Below, in pieces: positions 1 through 8,331 of a stretch of 64,000 bases of DNA. Position numbers and translations under genes: made by a program. Under the pieces are notes generated by a model. It saw only the letters and a list, made by a program, of their open reading frames with translations, did no database searches and was not told the DNA's origin. The stretch comes from Geodermatophilus aquaeductus. GTDB lineage: Bacteria > Actinomycetota > Actinomycetes > Mycobacteriales > Geodermatophilaceae. The stretch spans positions 62,001 to 126,000 of the forward strand of contig NZ_FXTJ01000003.1 of NCBI RefSeq assembly GCF_900182545.1, read 5' to 3'. Within the stretch, counting starts at the first letter, position 1; each line of letters starts with the position of its first letter.

Positions 1-726
1 GGCCTGCGCATCGACCACGTGATGGGCCTGTTCCGGCTGTGGTGGGTGCCCTCCGGGGGCAGTGCCGCCGACGGCGCCTACGTCCGCTATCCGGCCGAGG
101 ACCTGCTCGACATCGTCGCGCTGGAGAGCCACCGCGCGCAGGCCGTCGTCGTCGGGGAGGACCTCGGCACGGTGGAGGACGGCGTCCGGGAGGCCATGGC
201 CGAGCACGGCGTCCTGTCCTACCGCCTGCTCTGGTTCGAGGACGACGACCCCGCCGAGTGGCCCGAGGAGGCGATGGCCGCCATCACCACGCACGACCTG
301 CCGACGGTGGCCGGGCTCTGGAGCGGCGCCGACCTCGAGGAGCAGCGCGAGCGCGGCACCGGCTCCGACGAGGACCTCGAGCGCGGCCGCTCGTCGCTGC
401 TGGAGCGGCTGCCGGGGCTGCGGAGGAACGCCCGGCCGGAGACGGCGGTGAAGCGGGCGCACGAGCTGCTGGCGCGGGCGCCGTCGCTGCTGCTGTCGGC
501 GACCCTCGACGACGCGCTGGCCGAGCGGCGCCGGCCCAACATGCCCGGCACCACCGACCGGCCCAACTGGTCCCTGCCGCTGCCGGTGCCCGTCGAGGAC
601 CTGCCGTCGCACCCGCTGCTGCGGGAGGTCGCGCGGACCCTGGCCGAGGGCGTCGCGGCGACGACCGACCCGGAGGAGGACGCGATCGGCGAGCAGGCCG
701 GCGGGGAGGCCCGGCAGGGCGCCTGA
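1..726 (+). CDS. malQ: 4-alpha-glucanotransferase (amylomaltase), 3' part only
   Basis: This is the C-terminal 241 residues of a GH77 4-alpha-glucanotransferase; the 5' end lies outside the window. The enzyme moves alpha-1,4-glucan segments between maltodextrins in the cytoplasm. All three GH77 catalytic acids appear to be included: Asp5 in the RIDH motif (nucleophile), Glu53 in VGEDLG (acid/base) and Asp99 in THDLPT (transition-state stabiliser). The frame is open from base 1 to the TGA at 724-726. A hairpin element follows, so transcription probably ends there. Nothing of its operon is visible. The family call is firm. Confidence 0.95.
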   Translation, partial: GLRIDHVMGLFRLWWVPSGGSAADGAYVRYPAEDLLDIVALESHRAQAVVVGEDLGTVEDGVREAMAEHGVLSYRLLWFEDDDPAEWPEEAMAAITTHDLPTVAGLWSGADLEEQRERGTGSDEDLERGRSSLLERLPGLRRNARPETAVKRAHELLARAPSLLLSATLDDALAERRRPNMPGTTDRPNWSLPLPVPVEDLPSHPLLREVARTLAEGVAATTDPEEDAIGEQAGGEARQGA

Positions 727-728
727 GT

Positions 729-790
729 AAGGACCCCCTGCCCCCCTCCCCGACGCTCGCGAGCTCGCGCCGGGACCCTGCAGGGGGCCG
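729..790 (+). repeat. intergenic hairpin element, copy A (probable terminator)
   Basis: The element starts AAGGACCCC and ends GGGGGCC. Outer arms are CCCCCTGC (734-741) and GCAGGGGG (780-787). A second palindrome, GCTCGCGAGC (755-764), and a GGGACCC block lie inside. It sits between the convergent malQ and nuclease genes. Related copies are at 11752-11807, 18592-18649 (other strand) and 33482-33537; their stems differ in sequence but keep pairing. Confidence 0.75.
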
Positions 791-851
791 AACACACGTC
801 CGGCGCGGCACCCGCTCGGGGTGCCGCGCCGGACTCGTGTTCAGCCGCGGA

Positions 852-3467
852 TCAGGACTCGCGACCGTCCTGCTCGCCGCTGCCCGCGCCGCGGCCCTGG
901 TCGAGGCCGTCGGTGCCCGGGCCCCCGATCAGGGTGTCGTCGCCGTTGCCACCGGTGAGCGCGTCGTCGCCGAAGCCGCCGAGCAGCCGGTCGTTGCCGT
1001 TGTCACCGGCGAGCGTGTCGTTGCCCGCACCGCCGCAGACCACGTCGTCGGCGTTGCCGCCGGCGATCGTGTCGTTGCCGCCGAGGCCCATGATCACGTC
1101 GACGCCGTTGGTGCCACGGAGCGTGTCGTTCCCGGCGGTGCCGCGGACCGTCGGGAGGAGGCCGTTGCAGCGCTCCTCCAGGTCGATCCCGAACACCAGC
1201 GGGTCGTGGTCGCTCGACCGGTAGGGGTTCGCGGCGTACAGCGCCGGGTCACCCGTGTACTGGTAGGCGAACGACTCGACCGAGTTGATGTTCCAGTGCA
1301 CCAGGTCGGTGACCTTGGCCGTCAGCTCCGGCGTGGCCAGCGCGTGGTCCAGCGAGCCCGACAGGTTGTCGAACACGTAGCTGTAGCGGCCCTCGTCGAA
1401 CTCCGTGCCGAGGTCGACGAAGCCGGCCTGCCGCAGCTCCTCGATCGGGTCCTCCTGGGTGTAGGCGTTCAGGTCGCCCATGAGCACCACGTCGGCGTCG
1501 CCGGTGCGCTGCTCGATCTGCGCCGCGAAGGCCGCCACCGAACGCGCCTGGCGGACGCGGTCGCCGTTCCACTGGCCCTGGCCGTCGCCGTCGTCGACGT
1601 TGTCGCCGGTGGCAGCGCCCGTGCTCTTGGACTTGAAGTGGTTGGCGATGACGGTGAACGCGTCGCCGTCCTTGACGAAGGTCTGCGCCTGCGGCTCGCG
1701 GGCGTTGGACCAGACGGCCTCGTCGACCAGCCCGACGGGAGCGCCGACGGGCTGCACGACGTCGTTGCGGTAGATGATCCCGTTGCGGATCACGTCCCGG
1801 TCGACGGCGTAGAGCTCCTGCGGCAGCGGGACGTAGCTCCAGACCGGCGCGCCCTCGGCGGTGTTCAGCCGGCGGACCAGGTCGGCCAGCGCGCTGTCGG
1901 CGTTGCCCGGCGAGTAGCCGGTGGAGTCGGTGTCCTCGATCTCGAGCAGGCTCACGACGTCGGCGCCCAGGGCCCGGATGGCCGGGACGATCTTGCCGGC
2001 CTGCTCCTCGAACTCCGCCGGGCTCGTGGCACCGCGGCCCTCGCCGCCGATGGTGAGGAAGTAGTTGAGGACGTTGAACGCGCCGATCTGCACGTCCCCG
2101 CCGACCGGCTCCGGGGCCGCCGTCCGGGTGTTCTGCGGCGCGAAGACGCCGGCTGCGGTGCCGTCGGCCGGCTGCAGCCGCCAGGCGGTGAAGCCGTAGC
2201 CGAGGACCAGCGGCTCGGCGAAGGACAGCGCGTCACCGACGCGGACCGGCGTGGTCGGCGACAGGTAGGGGCGGGTCGTGGTGCCGACCCGTGCGCTCAG
2301 GCCGTCGTCGAGGACGATGCTGCGCAGCGCGTTGTCCGCCGCGACCTCGGCGGCCTCCGGGGTACCCGGGCGGGCGAGCTCGGTGGGCTGCACGAGCAGC
2401 CCGCCCTCGGAGAGGGTCAGCTCGCCGAAGCTGGTGAGGTCGAAGACCTCGCTGACGGTGAGCGTGTCGGCGGGCGCCACGCGCATGCCCTCGAGCCGCT
2501 CGCGGGTGGCGTCGTCGGCGGGCAGGTCGAGCGGAGCGGGTGCCGGCAGGTCCGCGGCGGTGCCGTCGGCGCAGACGGCGACGTCGGTGCGCGAGGTGAT
2601 CTGGGTCTGACCGCCGAACTCCTGCGCCTGACCAGTGACGGCGACGGTGTCGCCGAGGTCGACCGCGACCGGGCTGAACACGAACACGCCGTCGGAGGTC
2701 GCGGCGTCGCCGTCACCGTCGGGGTCCTGCAGGTAGAAGCCGGAGAAGCCCTCGACGTCGCCCACGACGACACCGCGCACGGTGACCGTCTGCCCCGCGA
2801 GCGGGGTGGCAGCGCCGGTGCCCTGCACGGCGCCGATCTCGTGCGTGGGCTCCGTGTCGCACACGTCGGTCCCGACCGGCGGCGGCTCCGTGGCCAGTGG
2901 CGGGTTCACCGCCCCGCGGGTCGCCGCCCCGGCCACCCAGGAGAACGTGTCGCCGGCAGGGGCGTCCAGCCGCGACAGCGACTGTCCGGTCGGGGCCTCG
3001 GTCTGGGTGACGCCGATGTCCGTGCTGGTCCTGCCGGACGCAGGGCCCCCGGTGGCCGTGAAGGAGCCCTCGTACGACAGGAACTCGAGGACCGTGCCGT
3101 TCTGGAGGAGTGCGAGACCGTCCGGGCTGCCGTTCTGCAGTCCTGGAGCGGCTGCCGCTACCGCCACCGACGCGTTCGCCGGCGCGGTGGTGGGGGCGAA
3201 CGACAGCACGGGCGTGTACGTCGCACCACCGTTGCCGTTGTAGAGGACGACCGACAGACCGGCCGTGCTGGTCCCGGGCGGGAGGGTGACCTCGACGAAC
3301 TCGCCGGCGTCGGCACCGACGCTGTCGTAGAGGATCTCGGAGATGTACGGCGTGGTGGGCGCGGCCGACGCGATGGTCGGCAGGCCCACGACGGCGAGCG
3401 ACGCGGCAGCGGTGCCGAGTGCCGCCCGGCGCGCGAGGACGCGCCGGGGACGGGGGGATGAAGGCAC
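852..3467 (-). CDS. secreted ExeM/NucH-type nuclease with lamin-tail domain and RTX repeats
   Basis: An 871-residue predicted extracellular endonuclease. The GTG start at 3465-3467 follows AAGGG with good spacing and leads into an Arg-rich n-region, a hydrophobic core and an ASA-A cleavage site near residue 35. After it come a lamin-tail domain (about 38-170), an OB-fold-like region typical of ExeM/NucH proteins, and an endonuclease/exonuclease/phosphatase domain (about 470-780, with [16 protein letters not shown] and [10 protein letters not shown] motifs). The end (about 785-860) carries glycine- and Asp-rich RTX calcium-binding nonapeptides of the GGxGNDxLxG kind. Likely roles are extracellular DNA use or biofilm DNA cleavage (inference). 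RTX repeats suggest calcium-dependent folding outside the cell. No type I secretion genes are adjacent, so the N-terminal signal is the likelier route. Confidence 0.88.
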   Translation of the reverse strand: MPSSPRPRRVLARRAALGTAAASLAVVGLPTIASAAPTTPYISEILYDSVGADAGEFVEVTLPPGTSTAGLSVVLYNGNGGATYTPVLSFAPTTAPANASVAVAAAAPGLQNGSPDGLALLQNGTVLEFLSYEGSFTATGGPASGRTSTDIGVTQTEAPTGQSLSRLDAPAGDTFSWVAGAATRGAVNPPLATEPPPVGTDVCDTEPTHEIGAVQGTGAATPLAGQTVTVRGVVVGDVEGFSGFYLQDPDGDGDAATSDGVFVFSPVAVDLGDTVAVTGQAQEFGGQTQITSRTDVAVCADGTAADLPAPAPLDLPADDATRERLEGMRVAPADTLTVSEVFDLTSFGELTLSEGGLLVQPTELARPGTPEAAEVAADNALRSIVLDDGLSARVGTTTRPYLSPTTPVRVGDALSFAEPLVLGYGFTAWRLQPADGTAAGVFAPQNTRTAAPEPVGGDVQIGAFNVLNYFLTIGGEGRGATSPAEFEEQAGKIVPAIRALGADVVSLLEIEDTDSTGYSPGNADSALADLVRRLNTAEGAPVWSYVPLPQELYAVDRDVIRNGIIYRNDVVQPVGAPVGLVDEAVWSNAREPQAQTFVKDGDAFTVIANHFKSKSTGAATGDNVDDGDGQGQWNGDRVRQARSVAAFAAQIEQRTGDADVVLMGDLNAYTQEDPIEELRQAGFVDLGTEFDEGRYSYVFDNLSGSLDHALATPELTAKVTDLVHWNINSVESFAYQYTGDPALYAANPYRSSDHDPLVFGIDLEERCNGLLPTVRGTAGNDTLRGTNGVDVIMGLGGNDTIAGGNADDVVCGGAGNDTLAGDNGNDRLLGGFGDDALTGGNGDDTLIGGPGTDGLDQGRGAGSGEQDGRES

Positions 3468-3502
3468 GGAGGACCCTTCAGGCAGGTGCGGGGACGTGAG
3501 CG

Positions 3503-3531
3503 AGGCTAAGGACGCTCCGTGCACATACCAA
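3503..3531 (-). promoter_or_regulatory. putative sigma-A-type promoter of the nuclease gene
   Basis: Read on the minus strand, TTGGTA (3526-3531) and TAGCCT (3503-3508) are separated by exactly 17 bases, about 35 bases upstream of the nuclease GTG. This is a fair match to -35/-10 boxes in a GC-rich genome. No experimental support. Confidence 0.45.
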
Positions 3532-3592
3532 CAACGGGAAGTGACGACGGTGTGACTGCACGCGTGGTCTGTTATCCAGATCACAGCCGAGT

Positions 3593-3618
3593 CGGCGTGT
3601 CGCCCTGTCGACACGCCG
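3593..3618. other. 10-bp inverted repeat between divergent genes
   Basis: CGGCGTGTCG (3593-3602) and CGACACGCCG (3609-3618) are perfect arms around a 6-base loop. It lies between the nuclease promoter and the LexA box. No T-run follows, so an operator or DNA structure is likelier than a terminator. Function unknown. Confidence 0.5.
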
Positions 3619-3649
3619 CCATGCCGCTTCGACGGCCCGACGCCACTCG

Positions 3650-3665
3650 TCGAACGCGTGTTCGA
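3650..3665 (+). promoter_or_regulatory. LexA (SOS) box
   Basis: TCGAACGCGTGTTCGA matches the actinobacterial LexA consensus TCGAAC-RNRT-GTTCGA at every defined position. It covers the place where the -35 box should be: a CAGACT -10-like hexamer follows at 3675-3680 and a GTG start at 3687. LexA bound here would block transcription of the downstream gene until DNA damage. Confidence 0.8.
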
Positions 3666-3686
3666 CCGCCGTGCCAGACTGCGCGG

Positions 3687-3989
3687 GTGGCAGGCGGGAT
3701 GCACCGGGGCAGCTCACGGCCGTCGCTCGGCGAGCGCGCCGCCGACTCCGGCGTCGTGCCCCCGCCCGCACCTGACGTGCCGCGGCCCGGTCCGCGGGAG
3801 GCCGGCGCCGGCCGCCACTGCTGGGTGCACGCCCCGCCGGGCGCCGAGGGGACGGTCCCCGGGCTGCTCGTGGAGTGGCGCCAGCACTCCGGCGGCTGGC
3901 AGGGGCGGGTGGCCTACGCCGTCCCCGGCCCGCACGGCGCGGTCCTCGTCGAGGCCTGGCTGCCGGCGGGGTCGCTCCAGCAGCGCTGA
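3687..3989 (+). CDS. small protein of unknown function, predicted SOS-regulated
   Basis: A 100-residue soluble protein. The GTG at 3687 lies 7 bases after CAGACT and has no Shine-Dalgarno, so the mRNA is probably leaderless; an ATG four codons on (3699) is the alternative. The first ~40 residues are Pro/Gly/Ala rich. The second half looks folded and rich in Trp and Val ([34 protein letters not shown]), suggesting a small beta-rich domain. I do not recognise a named family. The LexA box at 3650-3665 is the best clue to its role and points to the DNA-damage response. It is divergent from the nuclease gene. Confidence 0.75.
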   Translation: MAGGMHRGSSRPSLGERAADSGVVPPPAPDVPRPGPREAGAGRHCWVHAPPGAEGTVPGLLVEWRQHSGGWQGRVAYAVPGPHGAVLVEAWLPAGSLQQR

Positions 3990-4064
3990 GGTGTTTCCCC
4001 GCCCGCCCGGCGGCTATGGCCTCCCGTCGAGACCGATCGACGACGACGCAGCGGAGGTACCGCG

Positions 4065-4268
4065 ATGACCACCCCACCCGACCGCCCCACCCTCGACGAC
4101 GTCATGGACACCGAGGAGTCGGCGCCGCGCGACCGCCAGGCGCACGGCAAGACCGATCCCCGGCCGAACGACGACGCCCTGCAGCACCGCACCGAGCAGG
4201 AGCGGCAGGCCGTCGGCTCCGACGACGCCGACCCCGCCGGCGCGGAGTTCCACTCCGCCACCGACTGA
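4065..4268 (+). CDS. small acidic hydrophilic protein, unknown function
   Basis: A 67-residue protein starting at an ATG with a strong GGAGGT Shine-Dalgarno 6 bases upstream. Composition is dominated by Asp, Glu, Arg, Gln and Ala, with no hydrophobic segment, no Cys, and many residues typical of disorder. No family recognised. It follows the LexA-box gene on the same strand after 75 bases; whether they share a transcript is unknown. The ribosome-binding site and typical codon use support it being real despite its size. Confidence 0.7.
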   Translation: MTTPPDRPTLDDVMDTEESAPRDRQAHGKTDPRPNDDALQHRTEQERQAVGSDDADPAGAEFHSATD

Positions 4269-4281
4269 CCGCCGGCCGCCT

Positions 4282-4310
4282 CCCTGACCGTCGCCGCGCG
4301 GCGGTCAGGG
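4282..4310. terminator. bidirectional hairpin terminator
   Basis: CCCTGACCG (4282-4290) and CGGTCAGGG (4302-4310) form a 9-bp stem with an 11-base GC-rich loop. It lies between two convergent genes and overlaps the stop codon of the epimerase gene. It lacks a U-tract, which is usual in this kind of genome. Confidence 0.65.
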
Positions 4311-5222
4311 GGTGGCGGCCACGACCTCCGCGACGGCGTCCCGGAACCGCGAGCGGGCCGGCGTCCAGCCCAGCTCGTCGCGGACGAGAGCGCCGCTGAT
4401 GCGGAAGCTGGTGACCAGGCTGGCCACCAGCGTCGAGCCGAGCAGCAGCGAGATCAGCCCCGGCGGGACGCTCCCCGTCCGCGAGCGGCCGAGCGCGTCG
4501 GTGACCAGGTCGGTGAGCTCGCGCAGCCGCAGCGGCTCGTCGTGGACCACCGCGTAGGCCGCTCCCGGCCGCGCGCCGGTGAGCGCGGCGACGTAGGCGG
4601 CCGCGAGGTCGTCCACGTGCACGCAGCTCCACCAGTTGGTCCCCGCGCCGATGCAGCGCAGCCGGCCCCTGCGGGCCTGGTCCACGAACGCCGACGCGAA
4701 CAGGCCGCCGGGGCCGTACACGAAGCCCGGGGACAGCCGGACGACGTCGAGACCGTCGGCGCGGTGCCGGCGGTCGAGCTCGGCGGCCTGCCGCGCGTGC
4801 CCCTCCCCCATCGGCGACGGCGACAGCGGCGTGCCCTCGTCGACGACGTCGTCCCCGTGGTCACCCCAGTCGAAGCAGCCGCCGGTGTAGACCAGCCGCG
4901 CGCCGGTGCGGGTGCAGGCGTCGGCCAGCGCCGCGGTCATCTGCGCGTCGGCGTCGAACACCGCCCGCGACCGCCGGCGGGTGAGCCGGGCCGGGACCGC
5001 GAGCTGCGCGGCGTGCACCACCGCGTCGGCGCGCTCGGCGGACGGCACGTACGCCGCGGGGTCGAGCATGTCGCCGCGCTGCAGGGTCGCCCCGGCGCGC
5101 TCCAGCGAGCCGGCCCGGGCGGGGTCGCGCACCAGCCCGGTGACCTCGTGCCCCGCGGACAGCAGCGCGCGGGCGACGGCGCCGCCGACGAAGCCCGTGG
5201 CACCGGTGACGAACACGTGCAT
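4305..5222 (-). CDS. NAD(P)-dependent epimerase/dehydratase family protein
   Basis: A 305-residue extended-SDR protein. The chosen ATG at 5222 has a GGGAG ribosome site and starts directly at the Rossmann strand (MHVFVTGATGFVGG, the GxxGxxG motif). Later motifs include a catalytic-Ser region (YTGGCFDWG) and LSPGFVYGPGG, where the usual YxxxK is not clean, so atypical active-site spacing is possible. The substrate may be a nucleotide-sugar-like or atypical-SDR ligand; it cannot be fixed from sequence. It is followed downstream by the terminator at 4282-4310 and preceded by the MFS gene 66 bases away. Confidence 0.82.
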   Translation of the reverse strand: MHVFVTGATGFVGGAVARALLSAGHEVTGLVRDPARAGSLERAGATLQRGDMLDPAAYVPSAERADAVVHAAQLAVPARLTRRRSRAVFDADAQMTAALADACTRTGARLVYTGGCFDWGDHGDDVVDEGTPLSPSPMGEGHARQAAELDRRHRADGLDVVRLSPGFVYGPGGLFASAFVDQARRGRLRCIGAGTNWWSCVHVDDLAAAYVAALTGARPGAAYAVVHDEPLRLRELTDLVTDALGRSRTGSVPPGLISLLLGSTLVASLVTSFRISGALVRDELGWTPARSRFRDAVAEVVAATP

Positions 5223-5288
5223 GGCGACTCCCGGTGCCCGTCGGATCGGGCGACGCCAGCGGCTGCCGGCCACCGCGGACAGCCCCCG

Positions 5289-6524
5289 TCAGCGGCGGCC
5301 GAGGCTGGCGCTGCGGCCGAGCAGGAGCGCCAGCAGCAGCGCGCCGCCGATGCCGGTGCCCGCCACCGCGACCGCGCCCGGCCACCCGGCGGCCGCCCAG
5401 GCCCGTCCGGCCAGCGTGCCGCCCACCGAGGAGCCGACGTAGTACCAGAACGAGTACAGCGAGGCGGCCTGCCCGACCGGCCGCTCCCCCAGCGCGGCGC
5501 GCGCGGCCACCCACCCGCTGGCGACACCGTGTGCGGCGAAGAACCCGATCGTGAGCACCGCCAGGCCGGCGACGAACAGCACCAGCGGCGCGGCCAGCGT
5601 GAGCGCCAGCCCGGCCGCGGTGACCACCAGGGCCACCGGGACGACCACCCGCCGTCCGATCCGCTCGGCCAGACCCCCGGCCACCGGCGCGGCCACGGAG
5701 CCGAACAGGTAGGTGAGGAAGACCAGTCCCGTCAGCGTGGGCGACAGGCCGTAGGGCTCGCTCTCCAGCCGGAAGGTGCCGGCGTTGTAGACGGCCACGA
5801 ACCCGCCCATGAGCAGCGCGGCCAGCGCGTACAGGCCGAGCAGCACCGGGTCGCCGAGACCGCGCGCGAGCTGGCGCAGCACCGGCGTGTGCCGCGGCAC
5901 CGGCACGAAGCGGCGGGAGGCGGGCAGCAGCAGCCAGACGGCGACCGTGCACCCGACGGCGAGCGCCGCGATGCCGCCGAGGGCGGTCCGCCAGCCGCCG
6001 AGGTCGGCCAGCGCGCCTGCGACGACGCGGCCGGCCAGCCCGCCGATCGCCGTCCCGCCGACGAACAGCCCGATCGCCCGCGAGCTCACCGGGGCGTCGA
6101 GCTCCTCCCGCAGGTAGGCCACGCCGACGGCGGGCAGCCCGGCCAGCGCGAACCCCTGCAGGCCGCGCAGCCCGAGCAACACCTCCCACGCCGGCGCGAC
6201 GGCGGTGAGGACGGCCAGGACGCCGGCGCCGGCCAGCGCCACGCGCAGCACCGGCGTGCGGCCGATCCGGTCCGACAGCGGCCCGAGGACGAGCAGCCCC
6301 AGCGCCAGCCCCGCCGTCGCCGCGGAGACCGACAGCGTCGCCGCGGCCGGCGAGACGGCGAAGGCGCGCGCCAGCTCCGGCAGCAGCGCCTGCGGCGCGT
6401 AGAGGACGGCGAACACCGCGAGCCCGGCGAGGAACACCGCCAGCGACGCCCGGCGCAGCGCCGGGTCCCCCGCCCGGTGGCCGCGGGGCAGCGGCCCGTT
6501 CCCGGGATCGGACGGGGACGGCAC
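5289..6524 (-). CDS. MFS transporter (YnfM/arabinose-efflux-like)
   Basis: A 411-residue major-facilitator protein with about 12 hydrophobic segments after a short cytoplasmic N-terminus. The motif A loop (GPLSDRIGRTPVLR) follows TM2 and a second copy (GGLAERIGRR) lies in the second half. The GTG at 6524 is chosen because the reading frame upstream lacks hydrophobic sequence and no earlier start fits. It is probably a proton-coupled efflux or uptake pump of the inner membrane; substrate unknown. It is divergent from the gene at 6558 with only 33 bases between start codons; both starts are preceded by GATGGGC, forming a 7-bp inverted repeat (6527-6533/6549-6555). Confidence 0.88.
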   Translation of the reverse strand: MPSPSDPGNGPLPRGHRAGDPALRRASLAVFLAGLAVFAVLYAPQALLPELARAFAVSPAAATLSVSAATAGLALGLLVLGPLSDRIGRTPVLRVALAGAGVLAVLTAVAPAWEVLLGLRGLQGFALAGLPAVGVAYLREELDAPVSSRAIGLFVGGTAIGGLAGRVVAGALADLGGWRTALGGIAALAVGCTVAVWLLLPASRRFVPVPRHTPVLRQLARGLGDPVLLGLYALAALLMGGFVAVYNAGTFRLESEPYGLSPTLTGLVFLTYLFGSVAAPVAGGLAERIGRRVVVPVALVVTAAGLALTLAAPLVLFVAGLAVLTIGFFAAHGVASGWVAARAALGERPVGQAASLYSFWYYVGSSVGGTLAGRAWAAAGWPGAVAVAGTGIGGALLLALLLGRSASLGRR

Positions 6525-6557
6525 GCGCCCATCGTGCCGGGCTGCTGGGATGGGCCC

Positions 6558-6971
6558 GTGGCCCGCCTCCAGCCCGCCGACGTCGCCTGCTGGGTGCTCA
6601 AGACCGCGCGGCCGCCGCAGGAGACCGTCCCCGGGTGGCAGGCCGGGCAGGCGGCGACGTTCTCCCGGTGCCTGCGCCGCTCCTACCGGCTGGGGCTGAT
6701 GGCGCCCGGCGCGCCGTGCCTGCTGTGGCGCAGCGGCCCCGACCGGCCCGGCGTGCACGCCGTCGGGGAGCTGGCCGGGGAGGTCGGCGAGGACGCCGGC
6801 GGCCCGGTCGTCGCCGTCCGGCTCACCCTGCTGGCCGCGCCCGTGCCGCGCGCCGAGCTGCTGGCCGATCCCGTCGCCCGCGACGCCGAGGTGCTGCGGA
6901 TGCCGGCCGGCAGCAACCCCTCGTACCTCACGCCCGGCCAGTACGCCGCCGTCCTCGGCTCGCTGCGCTGA
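6558..6971 (+). CDS. small protein, possible EVE/PUA-like fold
   Basis: A 137-residue protein from a GTG at 6558 that is probably leaderless. It opens with ACWVLKTA and has CLLWRSGPDRPGVHAVGEL in the middle, a pattern resembling EVE-domain proteins (a Trp-Leu-Lys strand, then a gas/base-binding pocket strand leading into a G-x-V/A-G turn). EVE domains bind modified bases or RNA. The match is by eye and weak; 'conserved hypothetical' is the safe name. It precedes a DUF998 gene by 12 bases, so the two may be co-transcribed. Confidence 0.6.
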   Translation: MARLQPADVACWVLKTARPPQETVPGWQAGQAATFSRCLRRSYRLGLMAPGAPCLLWRSGPDRPGVHAVGELAGEVGEDAGGPVVAVRLTLLAAPVPRAELLADPVARDAEVLRMPAGSNPSYLTPGQYAAVLGSLR

Positions 6972-6983
6972 CCGGCTGGGACC

Positions 6984-7832
6984 ATGGGCGTCGTGCCGAG
7001 CAAGCGGATCCCCTGGGGCGCGGTCGCCTGGCTGCTGACCCTGCAGTTCTTCGTCGTCGAGACGATCGCCCAACTGCGGTCGCCGCTGCCGTACTCGCGG
7101 TCGGCCGACGTCATCAGCGCCCTCGGCGACGCCGTCCAGCCGGCGCACGCGCTGATGAACGCCTCCTTCGTGGTGCAGGCCGGCCTGATCGGCGCGGGCG
7201 CGGTGGCGCTGCTGCCGGTCCTGCGCGGGCAGGCGGCGCGGCCCGCGGTGGGGCTGCTCGGCGTCGCGGCGCTGGGGGTGCTGATGGTCGGCGTCTTTCC
7301 CCGCCTCACCTCGCCGGCGCTGCACACCACCGGCGCCGTCCTCTACCTGGCCGGCAGCGGGCTCGGGGTGATGGCGCTGGCCTACGCCGTGCGGCCCTGG
7401 TCGGAGGCGCTGGGCACGACGCTGGCGCTGCTGGGCCTGCTCGCCACCGCGATGACCGTCTTCTACGGCGCCGGCGTGGTCGGGTTCCTCGGCGAGGGCG
7501 GCACCGAGCGCGCGGCGGCCTACGTGCTGCCCGTGGCGCTGGCGCTGGCCGGGCCGTCGCTGTGGTGGCTCAGCCGCACCCGCGCCGAGCCGGACGCCGA
7601 CCGCCCGACCCGGCGCCAGAGGAAGGCCGCCGAGCGCGAGCGGGAGCGGCTCGAGCGGGCCCGGCGCGCCGCCGAGCGGGACGACGCGCTGGAGGCCGCC
7701 GCCCGCCGCGCCCGGACCGCGCCCGCCGCCACCGACGACCCCTCACACGACCTGCACGACGAGGACCTGCACGACGACGACCTGGACCCCGACGACCCCT
7801 GGGCCGGCCCCCGCCGGCGCCGCGAGCGCTGA
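6984..7832 (+). CDS. DUF998 family membrane protein with acidic His/Asp tail
   Basis: A 282-residue integral membrane protein with six predicted transmembrane segments (about 10-30, 53-75, 84-103, 110-133, 142-168, 175-195). The loop with SPLPYSRSADVISALGD is typical of DUF998. The cytoplasmic C-terminal part is a basic, Arg-rich helix (about 205-245) followed by a tail of alternating His, Asp and Leu (HDLHDEDLHDDDLD, about 256-272) that could bind divalent metal. The mltG product here carries a similar His/Asp segment. Function of DUF998 proteins is unknown. ATG at 6984, twelve bases after the previous gene. Confidence 0.82.
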   Translation: MGVVPSKRIPWGAVAWLLTLQFFVVETIAQLRSPLPYSRSADVISALGDAVQPAHALMNASFVVQAGLIGAGAVALLPVLRGQAARPAVGLLGVAALGVLMVGVFPRLTSPALHTTGAVLYLAGSGLGVMALAYAVRPWSEALGTTLALLGLLATAMTVFYGAGVVGFLGEGGTERAAAYVLPVALALAGPSLWWLSRTRAEPDADRPTRRQRKAAERERERLERARRAAERDDALEAAARRARTAPAATDDPSHDLHDEDLHDDDLDPDDPWAGPRRRRER

Positions 7833-7835
7833 ACC

Positions 7836-7861
7836 GGTCGCGGCCGTTCCGGGTCGCGGCC
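7836..7861 (+). other. direct repeat upstream of the PPOX-family gene
   Basis: GGTCGCGGCC occurs at 7836-7845 and again at 7852-7861, 16 bases apart start to start, immediately before CACGAT, a possible -10 box, and the ATG at 7873. It could be a tandem activator or repressor site, or chance in GC-rich DNA. Confidence 0.35.
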
Positions 7862-7872
7862 ACGATGGGGGC

Positions 7873-8331
7873 ATGACCGCCGAGGAGAGCGCGCCGACGC
7901 TGCAGGAGATCCCCGTCGAGGAGTGCCACCGGCTGCTGGCCACCCAGGAGATCGGCCGGCTGGCGGTCAACGCCGAGCACCACCCGCTGGTGTTCCCGGT
8001 GAACTACGCGATGGACGGGACGACGGTCGTCATCCGCACCGCCCCCGGCACCAAGCTGGCCGCCGCCGACCACGCCAACGTCACCTTCGAGGTCGACGAG
8101 ATCGACCGGCGCACCCGCAGCGGGTGGAGCGTGCTGGTGCGCGCCGTCGCCGAGGAGGTCGGGCCCGGGCACCGCGCCGACCTCGTCGCGCGCACCGAGG
8201 CCACCGGCGTCACGCCCTGGGCGCCGGGTGAGCACGGGCGGTGGCTGCGACTGATCCCGACGTCGGTCACCGGCCGGCGGATCGTGCCCGGCGAGCTGCC
8301 GCCCGCCGTGGACCCGCGCGCCTACCTCTGA
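7873..8331 (+). CDS. pyridoxamine 5'-phosphate oxidase-family flavin/cofactor-binding protein
   Basis: A 152-residue split-barrel protein of the Pyridox_ox_2 type: EECHRLLATQEIGRLAV at the N-terminus, a VFPVNYAMDG strand-turn, VVIRTAPGTKL, and VTFEVDEID followed by SGWSVLVRAVAEEV. These proteins bind FMN, FAD, F420 or haem; the exact cofactor and substrate are not evident, and true PdxH residues are absent. ATG at 7873 with no Shine-Dalgarno, probably leaderless. Its end overlaps the convergent EamA gene by 10 bases. Confidence 0.85.
   Translation: MTAEESAPTLQEIPVEECHRLLATQEIGRLAVNAEHHPLVFPVNYAMDGTTVVIRTAPGTKLAAADHANVTFEVDEIDRRTRSGWSVLVRAVAEEVGPGHRADLVARTEATGVTPWAPGEHGRWLRLIPTSVTGRRIVPGELPPAVDPRAYL

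Noticed and set aside
39-3461. A very long open frame on the plus strand opposite the nuclease gene
   Set aside because: It is an antisense shadow: its translation is low-complexity Arg/Val/Gly sequence, while the minus strand encodes a clear multi-domain nuclease. Similar long shadows opposite carB, the aro-alaS block and priA were dropped for the same reason.
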